Assembly: GCF_049801075.1 (NCBI RefSeq) | Contig: NZ_JBNAGG010000001.1 | Location: 558,001 to 622,000 of the forward strand | Origin: Maritalea sp049801075 | GTDB lineage: Bacteria > Pseudomonadota > Alphaproteobacteria > Rhizobiales > Devosiaceae | Reading direction: 5' to 3' | Length of the DNA: 64,000 nucleotides | Shown here: in pieces, positions 25,418-34,929 of the stretch | Layout of the letters: every line of letters begins with the position of its first letter | Numbering within the stretch: the stretch's first letter is position 1 | The notes under the pieces: model-generated | Database searches by the model: none | Seen by the model: the letters and a program-made list of their open reading frames with translations, nothing else | What the model was told of the DNA's origin: nothing | Program-made: the position numbers and the translations under genes

Positions 25418-26354
25418 CGCAGCTTCTCCTCCCCGGCTCGGCATCGATATTGGTGGCACAAAAATTCAGTTTGTGCTGCTACGCGATGGCGAGCTGGTGG
25501 CCGAACGGCGGGTGAATACCCCGAAATCGCTTGCCGATATCACCCAGACGCTGATCGATGGCGTGACCCATTTTCGCGCCTATTTCGGCCAGATCGATTT
25601 TATCGGCATTTGCGCCCCGGGTAGCGCTCATCCAGAAACCGCATCCTGGCGTAACGCCAATATTTTGGCGCTAAATGGGCATGACCTCGCAGCGCATTTT
25701 TCGCAAGCTCTTTCGCAGGATGTCATCATCGAAAATGATGCCAATTGCTTCGCTTTGTCCTGTGCGCATAGCGAAACCGGGGCATCGCCCGAGATGGTTT
25801 ATGCCCTGACCGTTGGCACGGGGCTTGGCGGCGGTTTGGTCAAAGACGGTCAATTGATCAAAGGCGCGGCTGGTTTAGCCGCGGAGGCCGGTCACGTGCC
25901 ACTAAGTCTTTTGCCAGAGGCGACGGCGGATTGGCCGACATGTTATTGCGGCCAGCGCGGTTGCACCGAGCAGCTTTTGTCTGGCACGGGTCTTTCGCAG
26001 TTTCATGCCCGGCAAAGCCAGCGTGAGCGGTCGGCGATTGAGATTTTGGCCGACGCCAACCGCCAAGACAATGCAGCTCTCGCCAGTCTTGACCAGTTCA
26101 AGCGTAGTTTTGCCCATTATCTTGTCAACATCATCCAATTGCTAGACCCACATCGCATTGTAATTGGTGGCGGCATGGCGGCGCAAACGCGCTTGTGGCA
26201 CGAGGTTTTTGCACAAGTCGAACCGCTCTGCTTTTCAAAAGAAATAAAAACTAAATTCGAGATTGTTGGCGACAGCGCACTGCAAGCCGCGCGCGGCGCA
26301 GCCTATCTCGCCCCCAATTCATCCTACTCTGAGCAAGCCAAATTTTATGCATAA
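25407..26354 (+). CDS. ROK-family sugar kinase, probably mannokinase
   Basis: A 315-residue ROK kinase. The N-terminal ATP-binding motif is GIDIGGTKIQ, the catalytic region ENDANCFAL, the second phosphate loop GTGLGGGLV, then EAGHVPL and the zinc-binding motif CYCGQRGCTEQ. Together with the cupin next to it, the simplest role is phosphorylation of mannose released by the alpha-mannosidase. Glucose, fructose or N-acetyl sugars are alternative substrates that motifs do not separate. The start at ATG 25407 overlaps the cupin by 11 bases, and the end overlaps the mannosidase start by eight. Confidence 0.87.
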   Translation: MVDSAASPPRLGIDIGGTKIQFVLLRDGELVAERRVNTPKSLADITQTLIDGVTHFRAYFGQIDFIGICAPGSAHPETASWRNANILALNGHDLAAHFSQALSQDVIIENDANCFALSCAHSETGASPEMVYALTVGTGLGGGLVKDGQLIKGAAGLAAEAGHVPLSLLPEATADWPTCYCGQRGCTEQLLSGTGLSQFHARQSQRERSAIEILADANRQDNAALASLDQFKRSFAHYLVNIIQLLDPHRIVIGGGMAAQTRLWHEVFAQVEPLCFSKEIKTKFEIVGDSALQAARGAAYLAPNSSYSEQAKFYA

Positions 26355-29300
26355 TCAAAAACAAGAAGAAAAACTCAATCATTATCTTAATTTGCTCAAG
26401 CAAATGGCTTGGCGTGAAGCCGTGGCAAGCGTGCCGTTGCATGAGTGGCAAGGCGATGCAAGCGCTGCCAACGTTCTTGGCATGGATTGGAAAAGTTGGC
26501 CACAGGTTGAAGGCGATTTTGCGTGGGGCACACCAGCAGGCCACCATTGGTTTGCCGGAAAACTAACCGTGCCGCAAACCGATGCCGGCATAACCCCGTA
26601 CCTCAAACTGATCGCGAAGAACGAGATATTGCTGGGTCGAACGGATCCGCAATGCCAAGCTTATTTGGACGGACAGATCTGTCAGGCATTTGATGGGTTT
26701 CACCGCGAGCTCTACTTGCCAGCTGCACAACAATCGGCTGGCACTGCAACGATCCATATCAACGCCTATACAGCAGAAATTGAGCGCCAGCTTGGCGTGG
26801 GGCTGGTGTGGTGTGAGCAACATGATGATGCCGCTGATCTATATTATGATTTGGCGATATCATTTGAATCTGCACGACGGCTTGATGAAAATGACGCGCG
26901 GCGGCACCATCTCTTCAACGTCATTGATCGGGCTTTCGCCAGCATTGATTTGCGATCGCGAGACGAGGCATTTTCGGCCTCAATTCACAAAGCACTCGAA
27001 GTGGCAAAGGACTTGTTTGGTGCCGACAGGCATGCGCCAACCATCTCCGCAGTTGGCCATACGCATATTGACGTAGCATGGCTTTGGCCGATCTCGCAAA
27101 CGCGGGAAAAGATGGTTCGATCCATGTCCACCGCTTGCAAGCTGATGGATGAATATCCGGATTTTGTGTTCATGTACAATCAGTGCATTCTATTTGAATG
27201 GCTGAAGGAAGATGCGCCAGAACTGTTTGATCGGATCAAAAAACACGTCAATTCTGGTCAATTCGAGATCGAAGGCGCGATGTGGCTAGAGCCGGATGTG
27301 AACATTATTTCTGGCGAGTCTTTGGTGCGGCAAATCTTGCGCGGCGTCAAATTCCAGCAGGACGAATTTGGCATTACCCCGCGTGTGCTCTGGCTGCCTG
27401 ACACTTTTGGCTATACCGCCGCAATTCCCCAATTAATGGCACAAACTGGTTTGGACATTTTTGTCACCTCCAAATGCTCTTGGAACGACACCAACCGTAT
27501 GCCCAATGACACATTTGAGTGGCAGGGCATTGATGGCACCAATGTCACCGCCTATTTGATCACAGCACAAACTGACGACAAAGGTCATCGCGGCGACCAC
27601 CGCACGGATTATGGCCCGCATTTGGATGTTAGTTCGGCGGTTGGTGCGTGGAACCGCTATGAACCAAAAGCGCTGAACCAAAATGTGCTGGTGCCGTTTG
27701 GACATGGCGATGGTGGTGGTGGTCCCTGCAAAGTGATGCTGGAAAACGCCAAGCGCATGGAAAAGGGCGTGCCGGGTCTACCGAAACTCAAACTTGAGGG
27801 CATTCGCCCCTATTTTGATCGGTTGCGGCAAACCATTGCGGAAAGCGACATAGATTTCCCGCGTTGGGTGGGCGAGCTTTATCTCGAATATCATCGCGGC
27901 ACCCTCACCTCTTTGGCCAAAAATAAGCGCAACAACGCCAATGGAGAGCATTTGCTGCGTGAATTGGAATTGCTGAGTGTTTTGGCAAAGCTGAATGGTG
28001 AAGCCATTGACGACGCCTTGGCCGAAATTGATGCGCTATGGAAAATCTTGATGCTCAATCAATTCCATGACATTTTGCCCGGCACCTCTATCCCTGAAGT
28101 CTATGAGGATAGCGATCGGGATTATGCTGAACTGTTCGAGCGGGGCGAAAAGCTGCGGCTTAACCTGCACAAGCTGGCATTTGGCGAACACGCCAATTTG
28201 CTGAACAGCGTGGGCGTAGAGCGCCGCAACCGCATGGTGGAACTTGATCCTGACATCGAAAGTTTGGCCATTGATTTTGGCGCTGGCCCGTGCGCAATCC
28301 AGCAAGTTCACCGGGCCGATGGCAGCAGCTATGAAAGCGCCCCAGTTGATGAAATGCCAGCATTTCAGTCACTTCGCCCCACCTTAGCCGCCCGTGCGAC
28401 GGACAGCATTGCAGAGCTTTCCGTTGGTAGAGACCATTTAGAAAATGTCTTTGTGCGGATCGAATTGAATCCACAAGGCGACATCGTGAGCATTTTCGAC
28501 AAGCAAAGCCAGCGCGAACTGCTGCGTGGTGGCACGCTGGGCAACCAGTTGCGCGTTTATGAGGACAAGCCACTGCGTTGGGATGCATGGGACATTGATT
28601 GGTTCCACCAGGAAAAATCTTGGCTGGTGGACGCGCCCGCGACCCTCGAAGTGATTGAAACCGGCCCGCACCGCGCTGCTATTCGTCTCGAGCGGCAATA
28701 TAACAATTCAACTATTGTGCAGATTATCTCGTTGCAGGTGGATGCGCGTCAGCTTGAGTTTGATTTCTTCGCTGACTGGCAAGAAAGCCAATCATTGCTG
28801 AAAGCAGAGTTTGATTTCGATGTGGTTAGCGATCACATCAAATCGCAAATTCAATTTGGCCATGTCACACGCCCTACCCATCGCAACACCAGCTGGGATC
28901 AAGCACGGTTTGAAGCCAGCATGCATCGCTGGGTCGCATTTGAAGAAGCGGATTTTGCCATCGGCGTGCTCAATGATTGCAAATATGGATATAGCGCACA
29001 GGATACCCAATTTGGGCTGACACTAATCAAATCGGGCATTTATCCGCATCCAACGGCGGACCAAGAACAACATGTTTGTCGCTATGCAATCACAGTAAGT
29101 GAAGGTTTGGAGAAGCTCGAGACGATCAACCAGCGCGCGTTGGACTTTGCTGTTCCGTTGAAAGTGCGAGGCAACGACTTTGCCTCAACGCCTCAAATAG
29201 ACAGCCAATCCTTGATTAAGCTGTCGCCCCAAAATGTCGTTCTTCACGCGGCAAAAATTAGCGAGGACGGCCAGCATGTGATTTTCCGCCTCTGTGAAGA

Positions 29301-29472
29301 GAGCGGCAAACGCACGCGTTTCACAGTACAATTGGATGAGAGATTGGGTGAGGTATTTGCCACCAACTTGTTGGAGCAACATCAAAGGCCAATTGAACGC
29401 ACGCAATCTGGTGAGATTGAAATTGAATTGAAACCATTTGAAATTCTTACCCTAGCTGCAGCTTGGGGCTAA
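26347..29472 (+). CDS. Alpha-mannosidase, glycoside hydrolase family 38
   Basis: A 1041-residue enzyme without a signal peptide, so cytoplasmic. The GH38 catalytic domain shows the metal-binding motif HTHIDVAWLWP (near residue 238) and the nucleophile Asp352 in WLPDTFGYTAA. A linker domain and C-terminal beta-sandwich domains follow (SIFDKQSQRELLRGG at the start of the sandwich part). It would release mannose from short mannosides taken up by the importer. The start is ATG 26347, inside the ROK gene end. It is the last gene of the operon and converges on the LacI gene with only three bases between stop codons. Confidence 0.93.
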   Translation: MHNQKQEEKLNHYLNLLKQMAWREAVASVPLHEWQGDASAANVLGMDWKSWPQVEGDFAWGTPAGHHWFAGKLTVPQTDAGITPYLKLIAKNEILLGRTDPQCQAYLDGQICQAFDGFHRELYLPAAQQSAGTATIHINAYTAEIERQLGVGLVWCEQHDDAADLYYDLAISFESARRLDENDARRHHLFNVIDRAFASIDLRSRDEAFSASIHKALEVAKDLFGADRHAPTISAVGHTHIDVAWLWPISQTREKMVRSMSTACKLMDEYPDFVFMYNQCILFEWLKEDAPELFDRIKKHVNSGQFEIEGAMWLEPDVNIISGESLVRQILRGVKFQQDEFGITPRVLWLPDTFGYTAAIPQLMAQTGLDIFVTSKCSWNDTNRMPNDTFEWQGIDGTNVTAYLITAQTDDKGHRGDHRTDYGPHLDVSSAVGAWNRYEPKALNQNVLVPFGHGDGGGGPCKVMLENAKRMEKGVPGLPKLKLEGIRPYFDRLRQTIAESDIDFPRWVGELYLEYHRGTLTSLAKNKRNNANGEHLLRELELLSVLAKLNGEAIDDALAEIDALWKILMLNQFHDILPGTSIPEVYEDSDRDYAELFERGEKLRLNLHKLAFGEHANLLNSVGVERRNRMVELDPDIESLAIDFGAGPCAIQQVHRADGSSYESAPVDEMPAFQSLRPTLAARATDSIAELSVGRDHLENVFVRIELNPQGDIVSIFDKQSQRELLRGGTLGNQLRVYEDKPLRWDAWDIDWFHQEKSWLVDAPATLEVIETGPHRAAIRLERQYNNSTIVQIISLQVDARQLEFDFFADWQESQSLLKAEFDFDVVSDHIKSQIQFGHVTRPTHRNTSWDQARFEASMHRWVAFEEADFAIGVLNDCKYGYSAQDTQFGLTLIKSGIYPHPTADQEQHVCRYAITVSEGLEKLETINQRALDFAVPLKVRGNDFASTPQIDSQSLIKLSPQNVVLHAAKISEDGQHVIFRLCEESGKRTRFTVQLDERLGEVFATNLLEQHQRPIERTQSGEIEIELKPFEILTLAAAWG

Positions 29473-29475
29473 GTC

Positions 29476-30474
29476 TCACCACCCAATGGCGGGCGAACCG
29501 ATAATTTGCAATTGTTTGGGATCAACGCCCTGAATGCGTTGGAGCAGCAATTTAGCCAAATGTTCGCCCGCCTCAATCAAGTCTTCCTCCACCCAATCAA
29601 TGCGCGGGTGTAAAAACTCGAGGAGCGATGAGGTTTTGCGCGAGATGATTTGCACATCGCTCCCAACCTCGCCGCCAGCAGATTTGACGCCATCCATAAC
29701 CGCAAGTGCCGCCATTTCGCCTGAGCAAATGACACCTTTCGGCATCGTGCCTTCTTGAACGGCCTCAATTGTTGCCTCACGCAGCCAGCGGACATAATCT
29801 TCGCCGGGCTTCACTTGTGCGCGGAAATTAGAAATTTCACAATTTGCGCCCATAATGGCCCGTTCAAGGCCAGTTTGCAGGTGCTGGAAATAGGTTAGAT
29901 GTTGTTCCGGCGCGAGCAACCCAATTTCATTGCAGCCCAATTCCATCAGGCGTTTTGCGGCCTGATGCGCAAAAATCTCATTATCGAAATCGTAATAGGC
30001 ATGAGGCGCTTCTAGCGCAGTGCGCCCGTGTGTAACGACGGGGAAATTATGCTCTTGTGCATAGGCGACACGCGGGTCGTCAGGCGCAGTTTGTGCCAAC
30101 ACCAACCCATCCACCAGCCGATTGCGCACGATCTTGATCACTTCATCCAATTCGTCATGGTCAGGCAAAATCGGATAGAACACCAGTTCATAAGGTGTGC
30201 TTTCAAAGATGCGAGCCATCCCCAAAATCAGGCGGCGTGAGAAATCGGAGATTTCATCTTCAAGCTGCATCAGCAATGCAATCTTATATGTTTTTCCAGT
30301 ACGCAGGGAAACGCCAGCCCGGTCTGGCTGATAGCCAATTTCATCTGCAATGCTGCGCACATATTTTTTGGTTTTGGCTGAAATGTTTGGCGCATCACGT
30401 AACGCCTTGGACACGGTTGTGACGGCAAAGCCAGTTCGTTCTGCGATCATCTTTAAAGAGGGTTGTTTAGACAA
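29476..30474 (-). CDS. LacI-family transcriptional regulator
   Basis: A LacI-type regulator of about 332 residues. The N-terminal helix-turn-helix is MIAERTGFAVTTVSKALRD, followed by the hinge region and a periplasmic-binding-protein-like effector domain (IALLMQLEDEISDFS onward). The start is uncertain: TTG 30474 gives the canonical ten residues before the helix; longer forms to 30612 look like non-coding leader. It converges on the alpha-mannosidase gene and diverges from the riboflavin operon, so it could control either. The LacI-like palindrome at 20891 favours the mannoside operon. The 266 bases from here to 30740 hold no other gene and no obvious palindrome. Confidence 0.85.
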   Translation of the reverse strand: MSKQPSLKMIAERTGFAVTTVSKALRDAPNISAKTKKYVRSIADEIGYQPDRAGVSLRTGKTYKIALLMQLEDEISDFSRRLILGMARIFESTPYELVFYPILPDHDELDEVIKIVRNRLVDGLVLAQTAPDDPRVAYAQEHNFPVVTHGRTALEAPHAYYDFDNEIFAHQAAKRLMELGCNEIGLLAPEQHLTYFQHLQTGLERAIMGANCEISNFRAQVKPGEDYVRWLREATIEAVQEGTMPKGVICSGEMAALAVMDGVKSAGGEVGSDVQIISRKTSSLLEFLHPRIDWVEEDLIEAGEHLAKLLLQRIQGVDPKQLQIIGSPAIGW

Positions 30475-30740
30475 GTTTTTCAGCCGGTTCGTTGAATTCG
30501 AAATCCATACAATCTTATTCTCAAATGTCTGTCTAGTTCGCTCTTGCTTGGTATTTGGGCCGGAATGACCGCCCTGCCAAGTGAGCAGCAAAAACACCCC
30601 AACATCCTGCAAATCATAGAAATTTTACGCCCGGCCGCATTCGCACAGCCCCACTTATTCACATTTATATTATTCAAAGTTGACTAATGAAATTTTGATA
30701 TGTAACTTTTTGCATGAATTGCGAGGAGAGGAGATGAATC

Positions 30741-31847
30741 ATGAAAATGGATTCAAATAAGATTAAACGGCGCGGTCGCGCTTGTATGACAGCATTGGGC
30801 ACGATCGCGCTTGCCGCTGCGGCTGCCCTGCCCGCCAGTTTTGTGGCCGGCAGCGCGATGGCACAAGATAATGTGGTGATTAGCGCGGAAGAATGTGCCC
30901 GCAATCAGTCTATTGGCACCATTACATATGTGTCAGGCTATGGCTACTCCGCAAGTGCTGGTCAGCTTGACGTATTTTTGGCGAAGGAGTTCGGCTTTTT
31001 CGACGCACTTTGTCTCGATGTCGACATTAACGCAGGCGGCGCAAACGGACAATTGTTGGTTGCTTCCGGGCAAGCTCAATTCACAGCCCTTGGCTCTGCA
31101 TCGGATGTGATGCTGGCGGCAGCGAACAGCCGCAATTTGAAGGCCGTTGCAACCTATGGCAACAATTCGCCATTTTCCATTTTCGCCAATGAGAAGATCA
31201 AGTCTTTGAAAGATCTTGAAGGCGGCACCCTTGGATATTTCATCAACATCACTCCAATCGCGAAAGCAATGCTGGAAGCTGCTGATGTTGATTTGTCGAA
31301 GGTCAGCTTGATCAAAATGACCAACTATGACCCAACAGTGGTTCCGCGTGGTCAAATTGATGCAATTGTTGGCTACGCATCAAATCAGCCCGAGAAATTA
31401 CGGTCAATTGGAATGCCTTTCAACGAGTTCCGTCCGGAGGAATTTGGCCTTCAGGGCACATATAATGTGATGGAAGTGAACTCACAATTCTTGGCTGACC
31501 ACCGTGAGGTTGCTGCTGATTTTATGCGCGCTTCATTGCGGGCGCTCGAATTTTGTTTGACGAACGAACAAGATTGCGTTCAGCAAATTAGCGCTCTAGC
31601 TGCTGCAAACAATCAGGGATCTGCATTCCCCGAAGATCAACAGGCCCGCACATGGGCTGTGGAATCCTCATGGGTTCGAAATGCCGAAAAATCACCGGGC
31701 GTACATACGCCTGCGGACTGGGAAAACGAGCACGCCATGGTTGAAAAATATGGCGAACTTGCTGAACTTCCCGCGATTGACGAGATGATGGACGCCGATC
31801 TTGTTGCCTCCCTTTATGTGGATGGCAAGCTTCAGTGGCCACGCTAA
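30741..31847 (+). CDS. NMT1/THI5-type ABC binding protein, probable riboflavin binder (RibY-like)
   Basis: A 368-residue binding protein of the NMT1/THI5 superfamily, with a long basic N-terminus, a signal peptide ending in GSAMA and mature protein from QDNVVISAEECARN. The superfamily motif around GGANGQLLVASGQAQF, followed by PVVPRGQIDAIVGYASNQP-like sequence (TVVPRGQIDAIVG here), is clear. Members bind thiamine precursors, taurine, or riboflavin (RibY). Because the operon continues with an RcaE-like lyase, ribokinase and flavin enzymes, riboflavin is the likely ligand. ATG 30741 is preceded by GAGGAGAGGAG. Two Cys pairs in the mature part may form disulphides. Confidence 0.8.
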   Translation: MKMDSNKIKRRGRACMTALGTIALAAAAALPASFVAGSAMAQDNVVISAEECARNQSIGTITYVSGYGYSASAGQLDVFLAKEFGFFDALCLDVDINAGGANGQLLVASGQAQFTALGSASDVMLAAANSRNLKAVATYGNNSPFSIFANEKIKSLKDLEGGTLGYFINITPIAKAMLEAADVDLSKVSLIKMTNYDPTVVPRGQIDAIVGYASNQPEKLRSIGMPFNEFRPEEFGLQGTYNVMEVNSQFLADHREVAADFMRASLRALEFCLTNEQDCVQQISALAAANNQGSAFPEDQQARTWAVESSWVRNAEKSPGVHTPADWENEHAMVEKYGELAELPAIDEMMDADLVASLYVDGKLQWPR

Positions 31848-31853
31848 TCGGTG

Positions 31854-32690
31854 ATGTTGATGCAAGATGTTAGCAGCCAGCCTGCATCATCACTCCCCGC
31901 GGATGATGATGTCGGCGTAATGGTGAAGAATGTATCGAAGGGCTTTGGTCCTGAAGGTGCGAAAATCACAGTTCTTGATGATGTCAGCTTCAACATCAAA
32001 AAGGGCGAATTTGTTTCGGTTATCGGGCCAAGCGGGTGTGGCAAATCCACATTGCTGAAGCTGGTAGCAGGGCTATCAAAGGCCGACTCTGGCCAAGTGG
32101 AGATTAATGGCAGCCCGGTAAAGGCTGCGGCACAGGCGAAATCAATTGGATTGGTGCCGCAATCCCCTGCTCTGTTGCCTTGGCGCACAGTTTTGGACAA
32201 TGTGCGTTTGCCACTTTTGGTCAATAAGGGGTCAAATAAGGGTCGCGAACTGCGTGACCCGGAAGCCCTTTTGCGGTCCTTCGGCTTGGGAAATGCCATG
32301 CATAAATTTCCCGGCCAGTTATCGGGCGGCATGCAGCAACGCGTCGCCATCGCCCGGGCCTTTGTGTTTGATCCGGCCGTCATGTTGATGGACGAGCCCT
32401 TTTCCGCTCTTGATGAGATGAACCGCGATCAACAGCGCATGGGCTTGCTCGAGTTTTGGCAATCCAACCGCAAGTCAGTGATGTTTGTGACCCACTCGGT
32501 ACCTGAAGCGATCATGTTGTCAGATCGCATTATCTTGATGGCTGCCCATCCGGGCCGCATTGCCGAGATCATTCCCGTTGATTTGCCACGTCCGCGTGAA
32601 GAAGCAGCCTATGCCACAGACACATTCCGCGATTTGGAGGGCTATGTGCGCAACAGTTTGAAAACAGTGATGAGGCAGGCTCATGGCTAA
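31854..32690 (+). CDS. ABC importer ATPase, SsuB/TauB type, for riboflavin-like substrate
   Basis: An ATPase of about 278 residues. Walker A is GPSGCGKST, the Q-loop LVPQSPALLPWRT, the signature LSGGMQQRVAIARA, Walker B MLMDEPFSALD and the switch His lies in FVTHSVPEA. This is the form that accompanies NMT1-type binding proteins. Four start codons (GTG 31851, ATG 31854, TTG 31857, ATG 31860) lie in a row and none has a clear ribosome site; I use 31854. It overlaps the permease gene by eight bases. Confidence 0.85.
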   Translation: MLMQDVSSQPASSLPADDDVGVMVKNVSKGFGPEGAKITVLDDVSFNIKKGEFVSVIGPSGCGKSTLLKLVAGLSKADSGQVEINGSPVKAAAQAKSIGLVPQSPALLPWRTVLDNVRLPLLVNKGSNKGRELRDPEALLRSFGLGNAMHKFPGQLSGGMQQRVAIARAFVFDPAVMLMDEPFSALDEMNRDQQRMGLLEFWQSNRKSVMFVTHSVPEAIMLSDRIILMAAHPGRIAEIIPVDLPRPREEAAYATDTFRDLEGYVRNSLKTVMRQAHG

Positions 32691-33516
32691 TACGACACCC
32701 ACTGATGCAAAAATGACCCAAAAATCCATGCGTCCGTTGCACGATTATAAGCTTGTATCCATGGTGATATCGTCCATGCCGACCATTGTGACCTTTATTG
32801 CCGTCGCCTTGCTTTGGCAGTTTGTTGCCTATGCCAATCCGTATGTGATCCCCACTTTGGACGCCATTGGCAACAGCTTGATGAGCTCGCCACAAATGTA
32901 TTGGACGAACTTGTTGGTCACCGGGCAGGAAATTGCCATCGGCGCGAGTATGGGCATATTTGCAGGATTTATCCTCGCTGTAATCATGTGCGAATTTCCG
33001 CTGATTGAGCGCGCAGTGATGCCCCTTATGGTGGTGATCATGGTCACGCCTGTGGTGGCGATTGCCCCTGCGCTTGTGGTGGCGTTCGGTTTCGGCATGT
33101 TGCCCAAATATATTGTGACGGGCTTGGTTGTGTTCTTCCCGATGCTGGTGAACTCCCTTGCCGGGCTGAAAGAAGCTGATCCACGCGCCTTGGATGTGTT
33201 GCGCACGCTTCACGCCAGCCGCTGGGAGATCTTCCGTGATCTGCGCTTCCCTGGTTCCATGCCGTTCTTCTTTGCCGGTTTACGCATTGCCCTTCCCCTT
33301 TCGGTTGTGGGTGCTGCTGTGGCGGAATTTGTGGCTGCGGGTCGACAAGCGGGCCTTGGCTCCCTGCTCACCATTGCCGCTGCACAGGCCAATTTGCCGG
33401 TGATTTGGGCATCAATCGCACTGCTTTGCCTTTTGGGTATCGTGTTGATCGCTGCCCTCGCCATCGTCCGCAAGCGCGTCTTGTGGTGGAGCGACGAGAA
33501 TGCTGTTGGGCGCTAG
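32683..33516 (+). CDS. ABC importer permease, SsuC/TauC type, RibX-like
   Basis: A 277-residue membrane protein with about six helices and the cytoplasmic loop KEADPRALDVLRTLHASRWEIF (shown here by its first residues), which contacts the ATPase. It completes the three-part importer with the two genes before it. The RibX name rests on context with the RibY-like binding protein and the flavin-degrading enzyme downstream. Confidence 0.85.
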   Translation: MANTTPTDAKMTQKSMRPLHDYKLVSMVISSMPTIVTFIAVALLWQFVAYANPYVIPTLDAIGNSLMSSPQMYWTNLLVTGQEIAIGASMGIFAGFILAVIMCEFPLIERAVMPLMVVIMVTPVVAIAPALVVAFGFGMLPKYIVTGLVVFFPMLVNSLAGLKEADPRALDVLRTLHASRWEIFRDLRFPGSMPFFFAGLRIALPLSVVGAAVAEFVAAGRQAGLGSLLTIAAAQANLPVIWASIALLCLLGIVLIAALAIVRKRVLWWSDENAVGR

Positions 33517-33567
33517 GACGAACGTTCCTTTTGCGCCCACCGCCCCTAATAATGAAAGAGTTTTAAG

Positions 33568-34923
33568 ATGAAACAACTCCGTTTTGGTGTGTTTGAGAAC
33601 GCACAGGCTAACGATTCCGGCACCGCCACGTGGCGCCATAAAGGCAATAAACGCGATCATTTTGATCGGCTAGAATATTGGCAGGAAGTCGCTCGCATTT
33701 GCGAAGAAGGTGGACTTGACTTTCTGTTCCTAGCGGACGCATGGGGCTGGTCTGAAGTGAATGGTGAGCGGCCAGATATATGCTCGACTGAATCTTTGGA
33801 TCTGCCGCGTATGGACCCGTTTATTGTCGCCGCCGCACTTATCAGCCAAACCAAAAATCTTGGGTTGGTGGTAACGGGGTCAACGCTTCTGGAACAGCCC
33901 TACTCGTTTGCCCGTCGCATGGCGAGCTTGGACCATTTCTCCGAAGGCCGTTTGGGCTGGAATGTGGTGACAACAGGCACAGCTGAAACCGCTGTTAAGG
34001 CCTTCGGTGTGCCGATGGTGGCCCATGATGATCGCTATGACATGGCCGATGAGTTTATGGAACTGTCCTATAAATTGTTCGAAGGTTCTTGGGAGCCAGA
34101 TGCAATTGAGCGCAATAAGGATGGCCATTTCGCCAATCCTGAAAAAGTGCACCGCGTTAAGCATGAGGGCACACACTTCAATTCTTATGGCTATGCCAAC
34201 ACGTCCTATTCGCCACAAGGCACGCCTGTTCTGTTCCAAGCTGGCTCCTCCCCACGGGGCCGCCAATTTGGCGGCACCCACGGGGAATGTATTTTCCTTG
34301 GCGGTGGCACAGCCGAAAAACTGGCTGAACAGGTTAAGTCCATCCGTGATGAGGCTGTAAAGGCTGGGCGTGATGCCAATTCCATTAAATTGATGAGCGC
34401 GTTTTCATGCGTAATTGGCGATACCAAGGAAGAAGCAGAACGCAAATATAAAGAGGTTTTGGATGCGCAAAACCCAGAAGTTGCTGTCGCGTCTTATGCC
34501 ATGTTCACGGGGCTAGACCTGTCGTCTTACGCACCAGAAACAAAAATGAGCTCACTGCACACCGAACTGTCGCAAACTCAGATTGCACGTTTTGGCGATA
34601 AAACCGTCGCTGACGTGTTGGCAGATTGGCATGCCCACGGCGTGAAACCCGCACCATTGGTTGGCACCGCCGAAGTGATCGCAGATCATATTTGCGAATT
34701 GGCAGACGCCACCGATCTGGACGGCTTTTTGCTGACCCCGGTCACGCAGCCCGGTTCAACCTTGGATTTCGCAACCAAAGTGTTGCCGATCTTGCGTGAA
34801 CGTGGCTATGCACGTGAAGGTTATCCAGAGGCAACATTGCGCGAGCGTTTGGTGGGCACGTCCACACCGCAATTGCGCGATGATCACCCGGGCGCAGGCT
34901 ATCGCGCTGGCGCGAAGGGCTAG
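33568..34923 (+). CDS. LLM-class flavin-dependent monooxygenase, RcaE-like riboflavin lyase
   Basis: A 451-residue member of the NtaA/SnaA/DszA group of bacterial-luciferase-like monooxygenases. Visible family segments are GLDFLFLADAWGW, MDPFIVAAALISQT, GSTLLEQPYSFARRMASLDH and GRLGWNVVTTGT, then FQAGSSPRGRQF. Such enzymes need reduced FMN from a separate reductase; one is encoded at 36562. With a ribokinase, riboflavin-kinase domain and NMT1-type importer beside it, the most specific reading is RcaE, which splits riboflavin into lumichrome and ribose. A general sulfur- or amine-oxidising DszA/NtaA role cannot be excluded from motifs alone. ATG 33568 follows GAAAGAG. Confidence 0.78.
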   Translation: MKQLRFGVFENAQANDSGTATWRHKGNKRDHFDRLEYWQEVARICEEGGLDFLFLADAWGWSEVNGERPDICSTESLDLPRMDPFIVAAALISQTKNLGLVVTGSTLLEQPYSFARRMASLDHFSEGRLGWNVVTTGTAETAVKAFGVPMVAHDDRYDMADEFMELSYKLFEGSWEPDAIERNKDGHFANPEKVHRVKHEGTHFNSYGYANTSYSPQGTPVLFQAGSSPRGRQFGGTHGECIFLGGGTAEKLAEQVKSIRDEAVKAGRDANSIKLMSAFSCVIGDTKEEAERKYKEVLDAQNPEVAVASYAMFTGLDLSSYAPETKMSSLHTELSQTQIARFGDKTVADVLADWHAHGVKPAPLVGTAEVIADHICELADATDLDGFLLTPVTQPGSTLDFATKVLPILRERGYAREGYPEATLRERLVGTSTPQLRDDHPGAGYRAGAKG

Positions 34924-34929
34924 TCCATC

